In this document: positions 8,024 to 17,310 of the stretch, piece by piece | How the letters are laid out: every line of letters begins with the position of its first letter | How positions within the stretch are numbered: position 1 is the stretch's first letter | Origin: Candidatus Nitrospira neomarina | GTDB lineage: Bacteria; Nitrospirota; Nitrospiria; Nitrospirales; UBA8639 | Assembly (NCBI RefSeq): GCF_032051675.1 | Contig: NZ_CP116968.1 | Location: forward strand, 3,961,001 to 4,025,000 | Direction of reading: 5' to 3' | Length of the DNA: 64,000 nt | Notes under the pieces: model-generated | Seen by the model: the letters and a program-made list of their open reading frames with translations, nothing else | Database searches by the model: none | Told to the model about the DNA's origin: nothing | Program-made: the position numbers and the translations under genes

Positions 8024-8614
8024 CTACTTTGATTTTTTCTGAGAAGGCTTTGGATCCTCAGTGATGTTTTCAAGGGGAATAAAGACTGCGCACGCCACCA
8101 CGGTCGTCCAGAGGTTGGGTTTTCCGATCGCAGACTGGGTAATGTTCTGGGTTCGAACAATATCCCTTCCCATTTTGAATACCTGCTCACGTTCCTTCCA
8201 TGCAACATTTGGATCGAATTTGATACCAAGGGTGGTTGCGAGCATTTGGGCCGCGAGGTCTTCGGTATATTCTCCCGCTTCCTCGTCCGTTTCGCCATAA
8301 GCATGATGTTCCGACAAGTAGCCATAATTCACCTTCCTACCGGAGGGAATGGCCACGCCGATTGAAGCCGAAATCAAGCGATTCCGCTCGTTGGTTTCAG
8401 ATCTGGCCATGACGCAAAAGGTAATTTCGCCTGGATTGAGTAACTGTTCGCCACGTTTTCTCGAGATGATTTTACAATCTGGAGGAAGAATGGAGGAGAC
8501 GGTCACCAGGTTGCAATAAGCAATTCCCGCGCTCCGGAGGGCTTCTTCGAAAGATGCCAGTTTTTCCTTGTGGATGCCCACACCTCTGGTGAGAAACATT
8601 TGCGTTGGGACCAT
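8024..8614 (-). CDS. pdaD: Pyruvoyl-dependent arginine decarboxylase
   Basis: A 196-aa proenzyme that cleaves itself at a serine to create a pyruvoyl cofactor and then converts arginine to agmatine. The cleavage-site region [13 protein letters not shown] near residue 42 is the family signature; [14 protein letters not shown] and [17 protein letters not shown] follow in the expected order. Length is slightly above archaeal PvlArgDC (about 165 aa), with a Lys-rich tail. AAGGAG precedes the ATG. A deoxyhypusine-synthase-like gene lies 3 kb away on the same strand, suggesting polyamine metabolism. Confidence 0.93.
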   Translation of the reverse strand: MVPTQMFLTRGVGIHKEKLASFEEALRSAGIAYCNLVTVSSILPPDCKIISRKRGEQLLNPGEITFCVMARSETNERNRLISASIGVAIPSGRKVNYGYLSEHHAYGETDEEAGEYTEDLAAQMLATTLGIKFDPNVAWKEREQVFKMGRDIVRTQNITQSAIGKPNLWTTVVACAVFIPLENITEDPKPSQKKSK

Positions 8615-8858
8615 CGCGACTCCTTCGTCGATCAGTTAGTGGTGGATTGGGATAGGCAGGAGATGACTAGGTGATCGTCGAATCTGATTCACAACCTCGC
8701 TCTCCAATCTGTCGGCGCAAACTCTATATGGGAAAGCCTGAACGATTCGAACACCACGGGAAAGAACAACCTTGCCACGTACGCGGGTATTTTTACCAAG
8801 ACTGGTTGGCAAGGTGCAAGATTATAAGGATGAACGTTAAAGAAAAAATAAGGAGGCC

Positions 8859-10292
8859 TTAAGAAGGTCTTTTGACCAGCAATAATTTAGGCTCGGTCAG
8901 TTCCTGAATAGCATACCGCACCCCTTCCCGCCCCAATCCTGACTGTTTGATGCCTCCATAAGGCATGTGATCGGCCCGAAAAGTCGGAATTTCATTCACC
9001 AGAAGTGCGCCGACTTCTAACCGTGAGTATGCCTGATACATAGTGTCGATGTTGCTGGTGAAAATTCCTGTTTGGAGCCCGAAATCAGAATCATTGTGGA
9101 GGGCAAACGCTTCTTCAAGGTCTGCATAGTGTGTGACGGTCACCACCGGCCCGAAAATTTCTTCACAACAGACTTTCATATTGTTGTTGACGTGGGTCAG
9201 GACTGCAGGCTCGATGAATGAATCCTTTCGTGTCCCGCCAGTCATGACTCTTGCTCCATGCGAAACGGCTTCTTGGATCCATGTCTCGACCCGGCGGGCG
9301 GCTTGCTCGTTAATGAGGGGACCGACGACGGTGCTTTCGAGGGAAGGATCGCCCATGGGCAATGATCGGACTCGCTCGACAAAGGTCCTGAGGAAGTGGT
9401 CGTACCGTGATTCATGGACGAAGATTCGTTGCACAGAGATGCAGGTTTGTCCGGCATATCCGTACCCTCCGGCTACGCAACGGTCTATGGCCACATCAAG
9501 ATTGGCATCCGGTTCTATGATGACCCCGGCATTCCCTCCGAGTTCGAGGAGAACCCGTTTGTATCCGGCCTTTCCTTTCAGCATCCACCCAATCGTCATA
9601 GAGCCGGTAAAGCTCAAGGCTTGGAAATTGGGATGAATCACCATCTGTTCTGCCAGGCTATTGGAACAGGGGATGATCGTCAGCATTTCCGGAGGCAGTT
9701 CTGTCGTCAAAAAGACTTCCCCCAACATCAGCGAAGTCAACGGGGTTTGGGGGGCTGGTTTCAATACCATCGGGTTTCCCGCTGCCAGGCAAGGGGCCAC
9801 TTTGTGGGCCACCAAGTTGAGGGGAAAATTAAAGGGGGTAATGCCAAGAACCGTTCCGATCGGAAAGCGTTGGACAGATCCCGAGTACGCCTCTCCTCCT
9901 GGGGTGAGATCCATCGGAATGATTTCCCCAGGGATGCGGGTGCTTTCCTCTGCGGCCAAGCGGAAGGTCTGAATGGCCCGATCAACTTCACGGCGTGCAT
10001 CGGTAATCGGTTTCCCGGCCTCCTGACAAATTGTGGCTGCAAACATTTCCCGTCTGGTGGAAAGCCCGGTGGCGATGTGCAGGAGCGCCTTTGCTCTGGC
10101 ATGTGCCGGTATCCCGGCACATGCGGCCGAGACTCGTTTGGCAGAGTTGGTGACCTGGTGGATATGCTCAGGCTCGGCCTGGCAGACCATGGCCACCACG
10201 TCATTGGAATAGGGGTTGCGTACCGGCTCCGCAGTGGAGGTCTGGACCCATTGGCCGCCTATAAGGATTGGCTTTGCCGTGGCCACAGTCAT
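8859..10292 (-). CDS. NAD(P)-dependent aldehyde dehydrogenase
   Basis: A 477-aa ALDH-superfamily enzyme oxidising an aldehyde to the acid. The cofactor site is ITPFNFPLNLVAHKVAPCLA with VLKPAPQTPL; the general base is in LLELGGNAG; the catalytic cysteine is in YAGQTCISVQR near residue 280; the C-terminal part contains EEIFGPVVTVTHY and PYGGIKQSGLGREG. The pattern resembles the lactaldehyde/glyceraldehyde-3-phosphate (non-phosphorylating) subgroup, but the substrate is not certain. An aldehyde from polyamine breakdown is possible given the nearby arginine decarboxylase. Confidence 0.9.
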   Translation of the reverse strand: MTVATAKPILIGGQWVQTSTAEPVRNPYSNDVVAMVCQAEPEHIHQVTNSAKRVSAACAGIPAHARAKALLHIATGLSTRREMFAATICQEAGKPITDARREVDRAIQTFRLAAEESTRIPGEIIPMDLTPGGEAYSGSVQRFPIGTVLGITPFNFPLNLVAHKVAPCLAAGNPMVLKPAPQTPLTSLMLGEVFLTTELPPEMLTIIPCSNSLAEQMVIHPNFQALSFTGSMTIGWMLKGKAGYKRVLLELGGNAGVIIEPDANLDVAIDRCVAGGYGYAGQTCISVQRIFVHESRYDHFLRTFVERVRSLPMGDPSLESTVVGPLINEQAARRVETWIQEAVSHGARVMTGGTRKDSFIEPAVLTHVNNNMKVCCEEIFGPVVTVTHYADLEEAFALHNDSDFGLQTGIFTSNIDTMYQAYSRLEVGALLVNEIPTFRADHMPYGGIKQSGLGREGVRYAIQELTEPKLLLVKRPS

Positions 10293-10324
10293 GGAAAGGT
10301 GAAAACCTCGTGAAATAGAGGTGG

Positions 10325-10585
10325 TTAGATTGATGAAGCTGGCTGGTCAGAACCGGTATGGGATGAAGAAGGCAACCCTTCAGCTTTCTGAATAAGATTC
10401 TCCGTTCCCCATTCCCTGATCGCATCCAAACTAAACGGTTCGAATGCGGCGATGGCTCCACAGCCAGGACACCCGTCGACCGGCATCTTGGCTTTGAATA
10501 CTTCATCAAAACAGGTTAAGCACACAAACAAATCAGGTTCACCTTGCGCGCATTCAACAGGCCAGAAGGATTGGGATTCAGTCAT
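10325..10585 (-). CDS. Small zinc-binding hypothetical protein
   Basis: An 86-aa protein with two CxxC pairs, FVCLTCFDEVF near residue 20 and DGCPGCGAIAAFEPF near residue 38, likely one zinc ribbon, followed by an acidic helix (SLDAIREWGTENLI) and a disordered Ser-rich tail. No family name recognised. It ends 32 bp upstream of the aldehyde dehydrogenase start on the same strand, so the two may share a transcript. Confidence 0.6.
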   Translation of the reverse strand: MTESQSFWPVECAQGEPDLFVCLTCFDEVFKAKMPVDGCPGCGAIAAFEPFSLDAIREWGTENLIQKAEGLPSSSHTGSDQPASSI

Positions 10586-10703
10586 GACTCAAAACCATTC
10601 TGTGGATAAAAACATGAATTTCAAGATTGCCTGAGCAAATGTACACCTAATCACGCTGTCAGATCAATGAGGAATTGCGTAGAGCACGAATGCATGGGGG
10701 GAC

Positions 10704-11411
10704 CTATGCTCCTTCGATGTGAGTAGAGGACAGTACTGGCAAAGACAGTGAAGAAGTCGTCGAGCTTCCATGAAGCTTGAGCAATTTATCAATTTCTTCC
10801 TTGAACGTCTCATAGGGAAAGGCGCCGGGAATTAAAATAAGATGAGGATCTTCTGGCAGGATTGTAGGAAAGAGCACGAAAGCCGGCGTGCCCCGAATTC
10901 CCAGGGAACCCGCATCCTGTAAATCTTTCTCAATATCTTTCATGTAGCGATGGGAAGCCAGGCATTCTGAAAATTGTTCTCCGTGGAGGTTGAGTTCCTT
11001 GGCATATTGTTTGAGATTATCCGGAGCCAACTGGCCTCCACTGTTAAAGAGCCGATCATGCATGGGCCAGTAGGCGTTTTGCTCTCCTGCGCATCGAGCG
11101 GCATCGGCTGCTCGAAGTGGACTGCCCATGCCTCTCGGGAAATCCCGATAGACAAAACGTACTTTTCCGGTCTCAATGTACTCTGAAAGCAATTTAGGAA
11201 AGGTCTCATGAAAAAACTTTTCGCAAAAGCCACAGGTGAAATCCGAGTATTCCAACAGGGTGATGGGAGCCTTGGGATCGCCTCGCACCACATCATCATC
11301 CTGGATTAAAAAGTCAGGAGTTTTCCCGTGAATCGTGGGACTCATCAGCAGGGTGCCAAGAAGGATGGCGAGCAATACGGTCGATTTGAGGGTTTGGGCA
11401 ATGTTCATCAT
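10704..11411 (-). CDS. Periplasmic DsbA/DsbG-like thiol oxidoreductase
   Basis: A 235-aa exported thioredoxin-fold protein. The signal peptide includes STVLLAILLGTLLMS with a cleavage-like HGK. The redox motif is CGFCEKFF (C-G-F-C) after LLEYSDFT, and the cis-proline loop is GIRGTPAFVLFP. The insertion between them (RCAGEQNAYWPMHDRLF, LNLHGEQFSECLA) is the helical domain of DsbA-like proteins. The frame opens further upstream to 11543, overlapping the next gene, but GGAG precedes the ATG pair at 11411/11408 and the signal peptide starts there. No DsbB is seen nearby. Confidence 0.87.
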   Translation of the reverse strand: MMNIAQTLKSTVLLAILLGTLLMSPTIHGKTPDFLIQDDDVVRGDPKAPITLLEYSDFTCGFCEKFFHETFPKLLSEYIETGKVRFVYRDFPRGMGSPLRAADAARCAGEQNAYWPMHDRLFNSGGQLAPDNLKQYAKELNLHGEQFSECLASHRYMKDIEKDLQDAGSLGIRGTPAFVLFPTILPEDPHLILIPGAFPYETFKEEIDKLLKLHGSSTTSSLSLPVLSSTHIEGA

Positions 11412-11494
11412 CACTCCATGGCTATGGGCTGTTATTGTTGCATTCCTGGCGGACCGTGTCGAGAGAAGAGGTTGATCGTGCCAAGGAGTTGAAT

Positions 11495-12589
11495 TTATCG
11501 GCGACGGGCTTTTTCCAGGAGCCCCATCATGAGAAGTGGCCACACTACTGTGGCATCACTCAACACTTCAGCAAACATTCCCCCCTCTTTTCGAGGCACA
11601 AATTTTCCCCATGATACACCCTCCTCATACGTGCATCCGCTAAGACCACCCCAGTAGTCAGGCTCCGGGCAGATGCGGACACCGTACTGATACCGCGGAG
11701 GGGTTAATTGGGTACCCATCCGGAGGTTGAGAATATCGATATATGGTGGCGTTTGTTGTGCCCAATTTCGTGGCACTCCGCCTCCGATAGTGAAAATCCC
11801 CAACCGTTTGGCAGACAGTAGTTTTTCCGTATAACTATTGAGATCTAAGAATGGATTAAATGACGGTCGAGATTGCTGCAAAATCTTCCATGTTTCCTGG
11901 TCGGAAAGATCGGGGGATTGAGGTGTGCCTTGAGATTGTCGTCTCTCCTTCATGGCCCAGATGGAGACATCCAGCCCCATTTCAGAATCGGTAAATGCAG
12001 GAATATAGACCGGGACACCCTTCTCATAGGCACTTTTCAATATCCCTGGTCCTTCGTAATGGTCATGAAGAGTTTTCCCGATTTCGCGAGTCAGAATTTC
12101 CGAGGAGATGGGTGTGTCGGGAGTCATGCGCTTTAAGGTTTGGCTGACGACCCGTTCGACGTGGTTGAGATTGGATTCCATCTCCAGCGTATCGTAGACG
12201 CGGTTATAGCCCTTTTCATACAGTTCGGTATCCGTCATGGATGGATGGTATTTATAGTGTGTTTTGCCTACGGCTTCACTTAAGCCATGGGCAATTAAAG
12301 CCCCTGTGGATACTACGGCCTGCACCATATTTCGGTCGATCATGCTGCAGATAATCTTTCCCATTTTCGCGATGGTCATGGCCCCAGACAAGGTTAAGAT
12401 CACGGTACAATCGGGATCCTCGACCATTTTGTCCAAAATCTCAAAGGCATCGCCCAGACGTCGCCCGCCAAAGGCGGTCTTTTTCATGGCGGAGAGCAGG
12501 TCGGAAAAAGATTCAATCGTTTCCGGATCCAGAGCCTCCAGGGCTTCAAGGCCGTCGCTTTCGCCATCGTGAAAAGTTCTCGTAGTCAT
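11495..12589 (-). CDS. Deoxyhypusine-synthase-like protein lacking the catalytic lysine
   Basis: A 364-aa member of the deoxyhypusine synthase family, NAD-dependent aminobutyl transferases acting on spermidine (eukaryotes, archaea) or related polyamine enzymes in bacteria. Family segments are TLSGAMTIAKMGKIICSMID, VVSTGALIAHGL, KGVPVYIPAFTDSEMG, IFTIGGGVPRNW and EEGVSWGKF. In human DHS the sequence is GGGVVKHH, with Lys329 forming the imine intermediate; here the position is arginine. Bacteria lack eIF5A, so the substrate must differ. AAGGA lies 5 nt before the ATG. No name is assigned because the reaction is unknown. Confidence 0.85.
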   Translation of the reverse strand: MTTRTFHDGESDGLEALEALDPETIESFSDLLSAMKKTAFGGRRLGDAFEILDKMVEDPDCTVILTLSGAMTIAKMGKIICSMIDRNMVQAVVSTGALIAHGLSEAVGKTHYKYHPSMTDTELYEKGYNRVYDTLEMESNLNHVERVVSQTLKRMTPDTPISSEILTREIGKTLHDHYEGPGILKSAYEKGVPVYIPAFTDSEMGLDVSIWAMKERRQSQGTPQSPDLSDQETWKILQQSRPSFNPFLDLNSYTEKLLSAKRLGIFTIGGGVPRNWAQQTPPYIDILNLRMGTQLTPPRYQYGVRICPEPDYWGGLSGCTYEEGVSWGKFVPRKEGGMFAEVLSDATVVWPLLMMGLLEKARRR

Positions 12590-12706
12590 CACAGATCCTT
12601 ACAGCATAGATGAAAGAAATAACCAGACGGAGTAAGAGAAGTCTGATTCTAACGGGAGCGGGTGCGAACAATCAGGAAGGGGCGGACATCAGCTCCTAAT
12701 AGCGAT

Positions 12707-12784
12707 TGGTGATCCCAACGGGATTTGAACCCGTGTCTGCACCTTGAGAGGGTGCCGTCCTAGACCAGCCTAGACGATGGGACC
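12707..12784 (-). tRNA. tRNA-Glu (CUC anticodon)
   Basis: On the reverse strand the gene starts GGTCCCATCGTCTAG and ends TGGGATCACCA. A 7-bp acceptor stem (one G-T pair), the anticodon stem-loop GCACC-CTCTCAA-GGTGC giving anticodon CTC (glutamate, codon GAG), the T arm with GGTTCAAATCC and an encoded CCA are all visible. Confidence 0.93.
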
Positions 12785-12966
12785 AGTCTGTGTCTGTGTA
12801 TTAATTGAAATTCGTACTCTCTGCCCATACCAGGCATGTCAGAAATGTACCATTAGGGACTTATGGCATGCAACGAAAAAAGGGCAAATGACAGGGACCA
12901 CAGACGTACAATCACCTGTGTTGACAAGGGAGGGAAAGTCGCGACAACAAAATTATGGCTTTTGAA

Positions 12967-13371
12967 TCAGATATCAGAGGACGGAGAGTGCGGAGTATGG
13001 ATCGTTAACAGGCCCCGCATGAAGGGGTGGAGTCCACAATGGTAAGGGTACTGCCCGGGGGCTAATCGGGTTAAGACAAACTGATGATCGGGACGAATGA
13101 CGCCTGAGTCAAATGAGCACTGGGAGCGGGACAGACAGTCGTCTGCCACGATGGAATGGGCTTCGCGAGTGTGATTTTTCCACGTGAGGGCGGTATCCAG
13201 GCGGATGTTCAGGTGGTTCGGAGAAAAAAATGGCGGTTCAGCTTGGATGGCAATCTGCGGAGAAGAGGCCCACAGAATTGGTTGCGTGGAAACAGGGGAT
13301 AGGAGAAAAACCATACAGCAGAGGAATTGGCTTAGTTGAAGGAATGTCCCGGATGAACGAAGTGGTGTCAT
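12967..13371 (-). CDS. Periplasmic cupredoxin (plastocyanin-like blue copper protein)
   Basis: A 134-aa exported protein with a hydrophobic signal region (FLCCMVFLLSPVS). The mature part has a cupredoxin beta-sandwich. Type 1 copper ligands fit His in REAHSIVAD (about residue 72) and Cys-His-Met in YPYHCGLHPFMRGLL (about residues 110-119), with the usual C-x(n)-H-x(n)-M loop. It probably carries electrons in the periplasm; the partner is unknown. It ends 60 bp upstream of nothing obvious and lies between tRNA-Glu and the HtrA gene, all on the minus strand. Confidence 0.83.
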   Translation of the reverse strand: MTPLRSSGTFLQLSQFLCCMVFLLSPVSTQPILWASSPQIAIQAEPPFFSPNHLNIRLDTALTWKNHTREAHSIVADDCLSRSQCSFDSGVIRPDHQFVLTRLAPGQYPYHCGLHPFMRGLLTIHTPHSPSSDI

Positions 13372-13427
13372 GGATGTTCGGCTCCCAGTGTGTCAGGTCT
13401 GGCCAGGGAGAGGCTCTGGTCCAGTCG

Positions 13428-14981
13428 CTAGGGTTTAATGGTCAGGAAAATGGCGCCCTTTCCGCGCTGCAAGAGCACTAAGACGGAGTCTCCAGCTTCC
13501 AGTCGCTTCACAAGCTGTTCGAAGTCCTTCACGGATCCAATGGGAGTGCGATTCAATTCCAGTATGACATCACCCGGTTGAACGCCTGCCCGTTCAGCCG
13601 GAGAGTTTGGTGAGATTTGGGTCACGACCACCCCTTGGCCATCTCGTGTTTGTCCAGGTTGGACGGGTTCCACTGAAAGCCCGGAGAGAGCGTGGTTACC
13701 TGAGACTGAACTGGGAGCTATTTCTGTCAAGGCAGCAGTATCTTTAGGCATTTCAGTGATGGAAACCGAAAGATTGATAATTTTGCCGTTGCGCCACACC
13801 GCAAGAGGAATGGCACTCTTCGGTGTCGTTTCGGCCACCAGCGTGCGCAAATGGTTTGGATCCTTCACGGTGACGCCATTGTAGGTGCGGATAATATCAC
13901 CACGTTTCAAGCCGGCCTGCCCCGCCGGGCTTTCGCTAAAGACATCTCCCACTAACGCGCCCTGGGTATCAGGTACCTCGAATTGAGTCGCGAGATCCGG
14001 CGACAATTCCTGAATGGACACGCCCAGCCACCCACGAATGACTTTTCCGTGCCCGATCAGGCTTTGCATCACGCTTTTGACCATTTGGCTGGGGATGGCA
14101 AAGCCAATGCCCATGTAGCCACCCGTTCGGGAGAAGATGGCGGTATTTATGCCGATGAGATGGCCTTGGAGATTGACGAGAGCACCTCCGGAATTGCCTG
14201 GATTAATGGCGGCATCGGTTTGAATGAAATTTTCATAATCGACAATGCCGACATTGGCGCGGCCTACGGCGCTGATGATCCCCATAGTGACCGTTTGATT
14301 CAATCCAAAGGGATTGCCGACCGCCAACACCAGTTCTCCGACATCCAGTGCCGCAGAATTTCCCCAGGGTAAGGTGGATAATCCGGTGGCTTCAATCTTG
14401 ATCACCGCCAAATCGGTTTTGGGATCTGTGCCAATAAGTGTCGCCGGAAGTTTCCGTTTATCTCCCAAGAGGACCATCAAATCATCGGCCTGTTCTACCA
14501 CGTGATTGTTGGTGACGATGTATCCGTCATCACTGACAATCACTCCGGAACCTAAGCCTTGCTCCTGCCGTTCGCGGGGCTGTTTAAACCGCCGTTCAAA
14601 TTCCTCTCCAAAAAATCTTCGGAAAAATGGATCGTCAAACAGGGGATTCGTGCCCGGAGATTGCACTGTGCGTTTGGTCGCTGAAATATTCACGACTGAG
14701 GCCATGGCCTCTTTGGCGATTTTCACAAAGGTTTCGTTAGAAGCCAGAAGCGGGGTCGAGATGTTCACGGCCGGCGAATCAGCTGCATGGACGGCTGGTA
14801 GGGGCAGCTCGGTCTCCATGGGGGCTTCGGTGATCGCAGGTGCAGTTTCTGGAGGGGAGGAGGATGGTGCCTGAGAGCATTGAATATGGGTGAGTCCCAG
14901 GAGGGCCACCGCGATCGTGACTCTCCAAAAATGGTGTCTGTTTCTCACAGAGGATGTTTGCCCCTGATATCGTCCTCTCAT
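13428..14981 (-). CDS. degP: Periplasmic HtrA/Deg-type serine protease with two PDZ domains
   Basis: A 517-aa trypsin-like quality-control protease. The N-terminus has a hydrophobic signal (VTIAVALLGLTHIQCS), then a Pro/Ala-rich linker. The catalytic triad is His in VTNNHVVEQ, Asp in KTDLAVIKI and Ser in NPGNSGGALVN. PDZ1 follows (GWLGVSIQELSPDLA, SPAGQAGLKRGDII) and PDZ2 lies at the C-terminus (SPNSPAERAGVQPGDVILEL). The ERRFKQPRERQEQG loop before GLGSGVIVSDDG is the Q/R-rich LA-type loop. DegP, DegQ or MucD cannot be told apart here. Confidence 0.93.
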   Translation of the reverse strand: MRGRYQGQTSSVRNRHHFWRVTIAVALLGLTHIQCSQAPSSSPPETAPAITEAPMETELPLPAVHAADSPAVNISTPLLASNETFVKIAKEAMASVVNISATKRTVQSPGTNPLFDDPFFRRFFGEEFERRFKQPRERQEQGLGSGVIVSDDGYIVTNNHVVEQADDLMVLLGDKRKLPATLIGTDPKTDLAVIKIEATGLSTLPWGNSAALDVGELVLAVGNPFGLNQTVTMGIISAVGRANVGIVDYENFIQTDAAINPGNSGGALVNLQGHLIGINTAIFSRTGGYMGIGFAIPSQMVKSVMQSLIGHGKVIRGWLGVSIQELSPDLATQFEVPDTQGALVGDVFSESPAGQAGLKRGDIIRTYNGVTVKDPNHLRTLVAETTPKSAIPLAVWRNGKIINLSVSITEMPKDTAALTEIAPSSVSGNHALSGLSVEPVQPGQTRDGQGVVVTQISPNSPAERAGVQPGDVILELNRTPIGSVKDFEQLVKRLEAGDSVLVLLQRGKGAIFLTIKP

Positions 14982-15144
14982 GCAGAATACCTTCTTCCTC
15001 TGTCGGTTAAGGGAGTCCTCACAGCAGACCCCTGATTTCTTGATCCTTATCCATTTTTCTCATTTTATCAACTTTGATTGCAAGGGCGGTAGCATGCAAC
15101 GGTAAACGAATGTTCGATTAATTCTACCAGAGAAGACTCACGAC

Positions 15145-15846
15145 TCAAGATGCGTGGGTGAGGACGGGACCATCATTCGTGCCGATAATCAATAGTGATG
15201 TCATCATCAGGAAGAGCCCGCATTCAACCACGCCCGGAATTTGGCTCAGGGACGATTCGACCGCGGCGGGGTCGGTAATTTCAGGAATATGGAGATCCGC
15301 CACATAATTTCCATTGTCGGTGAGAAAAGGCTGGCCGGCTCTGTGGCGCAACGGGGAAGGCCATCCCAGATTTTCAAGATGCCGTTGTGTCGTTCGCCAA
15401 CCGAATGGCACGATCTCAACAGGTAGGGGGAAGGGAAGTCCAAGACGGTCCACCTGTTTGGCCTGATCCACAATAACAATGAATTGCTGAGCGGCGTTTG
15501 CCACAATTTTTTCCCGCATTAACGCTCCCCCTCCTCCTTTAATCAGATTCAGTTGTGGGTCGACCTGATCGGCGCCATCCACGGCCACATCAATGTCCCA
15601 GGGATCATCATTGTTCAGTAACGGAATGCCTAATTGTCTGGCATAAACGGCTGTGGCTTGTGAGGTTGGCACCCCACGGACCCGTAATCCCTGTTGTACG
15701 AGCTGGCCTAAGGCCGTCAAAAAATAATGGACCGTGGAACCGGTGCCGAGTCCCAGGATCTGGCCATCTTGTATAAATTCAAGGGCCTTGCGGGCGGCCT
15801 GGGCTTTTTGCTGATCCGGTGTCAATGGCGTCGATGGAGAGGGCAT
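15145..15846 (-). CDS. rpiA: Ribose-5-phosphate isomerase A
   Basis: A 233-aa enzyme interconverting ribose-5-phosphate and ribulose-5-phosphate. Signature segments are ILGLGTGSTVHYF, the active-site DGADQVDPQLNLIKGGGGALMREK and EIVPFGW. Length is normal for RpiA. It lies 237 bp downstream of the glucokinase gene on the same strand, a sugar-phosphate grouping. In autotrophs RpiA also serves carbon fixation and nucleotide precursor supply. Confidence 0.96.
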   Translation of the reverse strand: MPSPSTPLTPDQQKAQAARKALEFIQDGQILGLGTGSTVHYFLTALGQLVQQGLRVRGVPTSQATAVYARQLGIPLLNNDDPWDIDVAVDGADQVDPQLNLIKGGGGALMREKIVANAAQQFIVIVDQAKQVDRLGLPFPLPVEIVPFGWRTTQRHLENLGWPSPLRHRAGQPFLTDNGNYVADLHIPEITDPAAVESSLSQIPGVVECGLFLMMTSLLIIGTNDGPVLTHAS

Positions 15847-16082
15847 AGAAGGGATTCACGCTCGGGAATTATTCGTTGGCAAACGGCCGGAGGCGTTGTG
15901 TTCATCGAAACCAGCAAGCATTCTTTCTCAAAGCCTGGTGCTCTCTGCGAGTGTTTTCGGGCAACACGGGAGGGACGAGGGTAAAAAAACCTTGCGAAAG
16001 GTCTGTCTGTATGCCATCGAAGGGAGGATGTGGGGTCTGAGCCCTGAGGAATACCCCAGATGATGCCTTAAATTTCATGGTG

Positions 16083-17144
16083 TTAGCCAGCCATGCCTGC
16101 AGCAACGGAGGCCGCCCCGAGCAATGCGGTATGGGGATTTAAAATCACCCGAACGGGAATTTTGGCCAATAACCGTTTGTACCGGCCCTTCGCCAGAAAC
16201 GCTTTCATAAATGTGTCTCCCCGTAGGGCGGATATGATTTTTGGGGCGATGCCCCCACCAAGATAGACGCCACCCATGGCCAGGGCCTTGAGGGCCATAT
16301 TGCCGGCTTCGGCTCCGTAAATAGAGACGAAGATCTGCAGGGCTTCTTTGCAAATTTCTGGTTTGCCTGTCAGTCCGGCTTCCGCAATCAAGGCTGTCGG
16401 ATCCCCGGTTGGGAGCTTTTCGGCAAACCAGGTTGGCTCGTTTTTTTTGGTGTCCCGGAGAAACTGATAAATGCTGTGGAGACCGGGGCCGGAAAGAACC
16501 CGCTCGTAACTCACATGCAAATAGCTGGTTCGCAAGTATCGCAGCAGATCGATTTCCAAATCGTTGTTGGGTGCGAAATCGGCGTGTCCCCCCTCGGACG
16601 GACAGACGTGGTAGTCCTCGCCTGTCCAGAGGAGCAGCGATTCTCCCAGGCCTGTTCCCGCAGCCAATAAGACCCGAGTACCATCAGATTGGAGAGAAGC
16701 GGCGGTAGGGTTGAGATCCTCGATTTCATCCGGTTGAAGGAGCCGTAGCCCATAGGCAGTGGCCTCCAAATCGTTTAACAAACGAACATGGGGAATGTGC
16801 AGAAACTCTGCGAGTTTGTCTCCTTCAATGATCCACGGAATATTTGTGGTTTTGCAGGTATTATTTAAGACTGGTCCCGGCACCCCAAAACAGGCGGCGG
16901 TGAGGGGTCCCAGTGGAGAAGGAGTGGTGGGTTCAGAGGAAGAAGCATCGCTGTCGTCCGGGGATTCTTCCGATTCGGTGTCGGGAGAGGCCGGTTCTTC
17001 CAAAAATTCGGTCAACACTTCTTCGAAGGACTCATAATCAGCTGTATAGACCGTGTCTTCCCGGATAGGCTCTACCCGTTCCTTGTTCCAGTCAAACAGG
17101 GCCAGATTGATTTTTGTCCCACCAACATCAGCTGCTAGAATCAT
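16083..17144 (-). CDS. glk: Glucokinase
   Basis: A 353-aa ROK-independent, Glk-type hexokinase phosphorylating glucose with ATP. ATP-binding DVGGTKINLALFD opens the protein; FGVPGPVLNNTC, LNDLEATAYGL, AAGTGLGESLL and the glucose-binding SEGGHADFAP follow in the family order. MGGVYLGGGIAPK near the end is the adenosine motif. Unusual is an insertion at about residues 48-78 that is almost all Glu/Asp/Ser/Pro (for example SPDTESEESPDDSDASSSEP), absent from E. coli Glk and probably a disordered surface loop. Confidence 0.93.
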   Translation of the reverse strand: MILAADVGGTKINLALFDWNKERVEPIREDTVYTADYESFEEVLTEFLEEPASPDTESEESPDDSDASSSEPTTPSPLGPLTAACFGVPGPVLNNTCKTTNIPWIIEGDKLAEFLHIPHVRLLNDLEATAYGLRLLQPDEIEDLNPTAASLQSDGTRVLLAAGTGLGESLLLWTGEDYHVCPSEGGHADFAPNNDLEIDLLRYLRTSYLHVSYERVLSGPGLHSIYQFLRDTKKNEPTWFAEKLPTGDPTALIAEAGLTGKPEICKEALQIFVSIYGAEAGNMALKALAMGGVYLGGGIAPKIISALRGDTFMKAFLAKGRYKRLLAKIPVRVILNPHTALLGAASVAAGMAG

Positions 17145-17310
17145 GACATGTTTCCCGTAAAAATTCCTTGACGCGTCAATTATCAGACTTGCGGCACCAT
17201 AGCCCAGGTAAAATACTCAGGGCAAGCAAGGGCACGAAGAACCTCTCCTTAGCCCATCCGTATAAAAGGGAAAAGGTCGGAGAGGCGGTGAGGAAGAGGT
17301 GTTCGACGAC

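Noticed and set aside
8671-8862. 63-codon frame upstream of the arginine decarboxylase
   Set aside because: No ribosome binding site and composition unlike a protein; probably the promoter region of the divergent gene.
9414-10313. 299-codon open frame on the plus strand
   Set aside because: It is antisense to the aldehyde dehydrogenase, whose motifs are intact; GC-rich codon bias opens the opposite frame.
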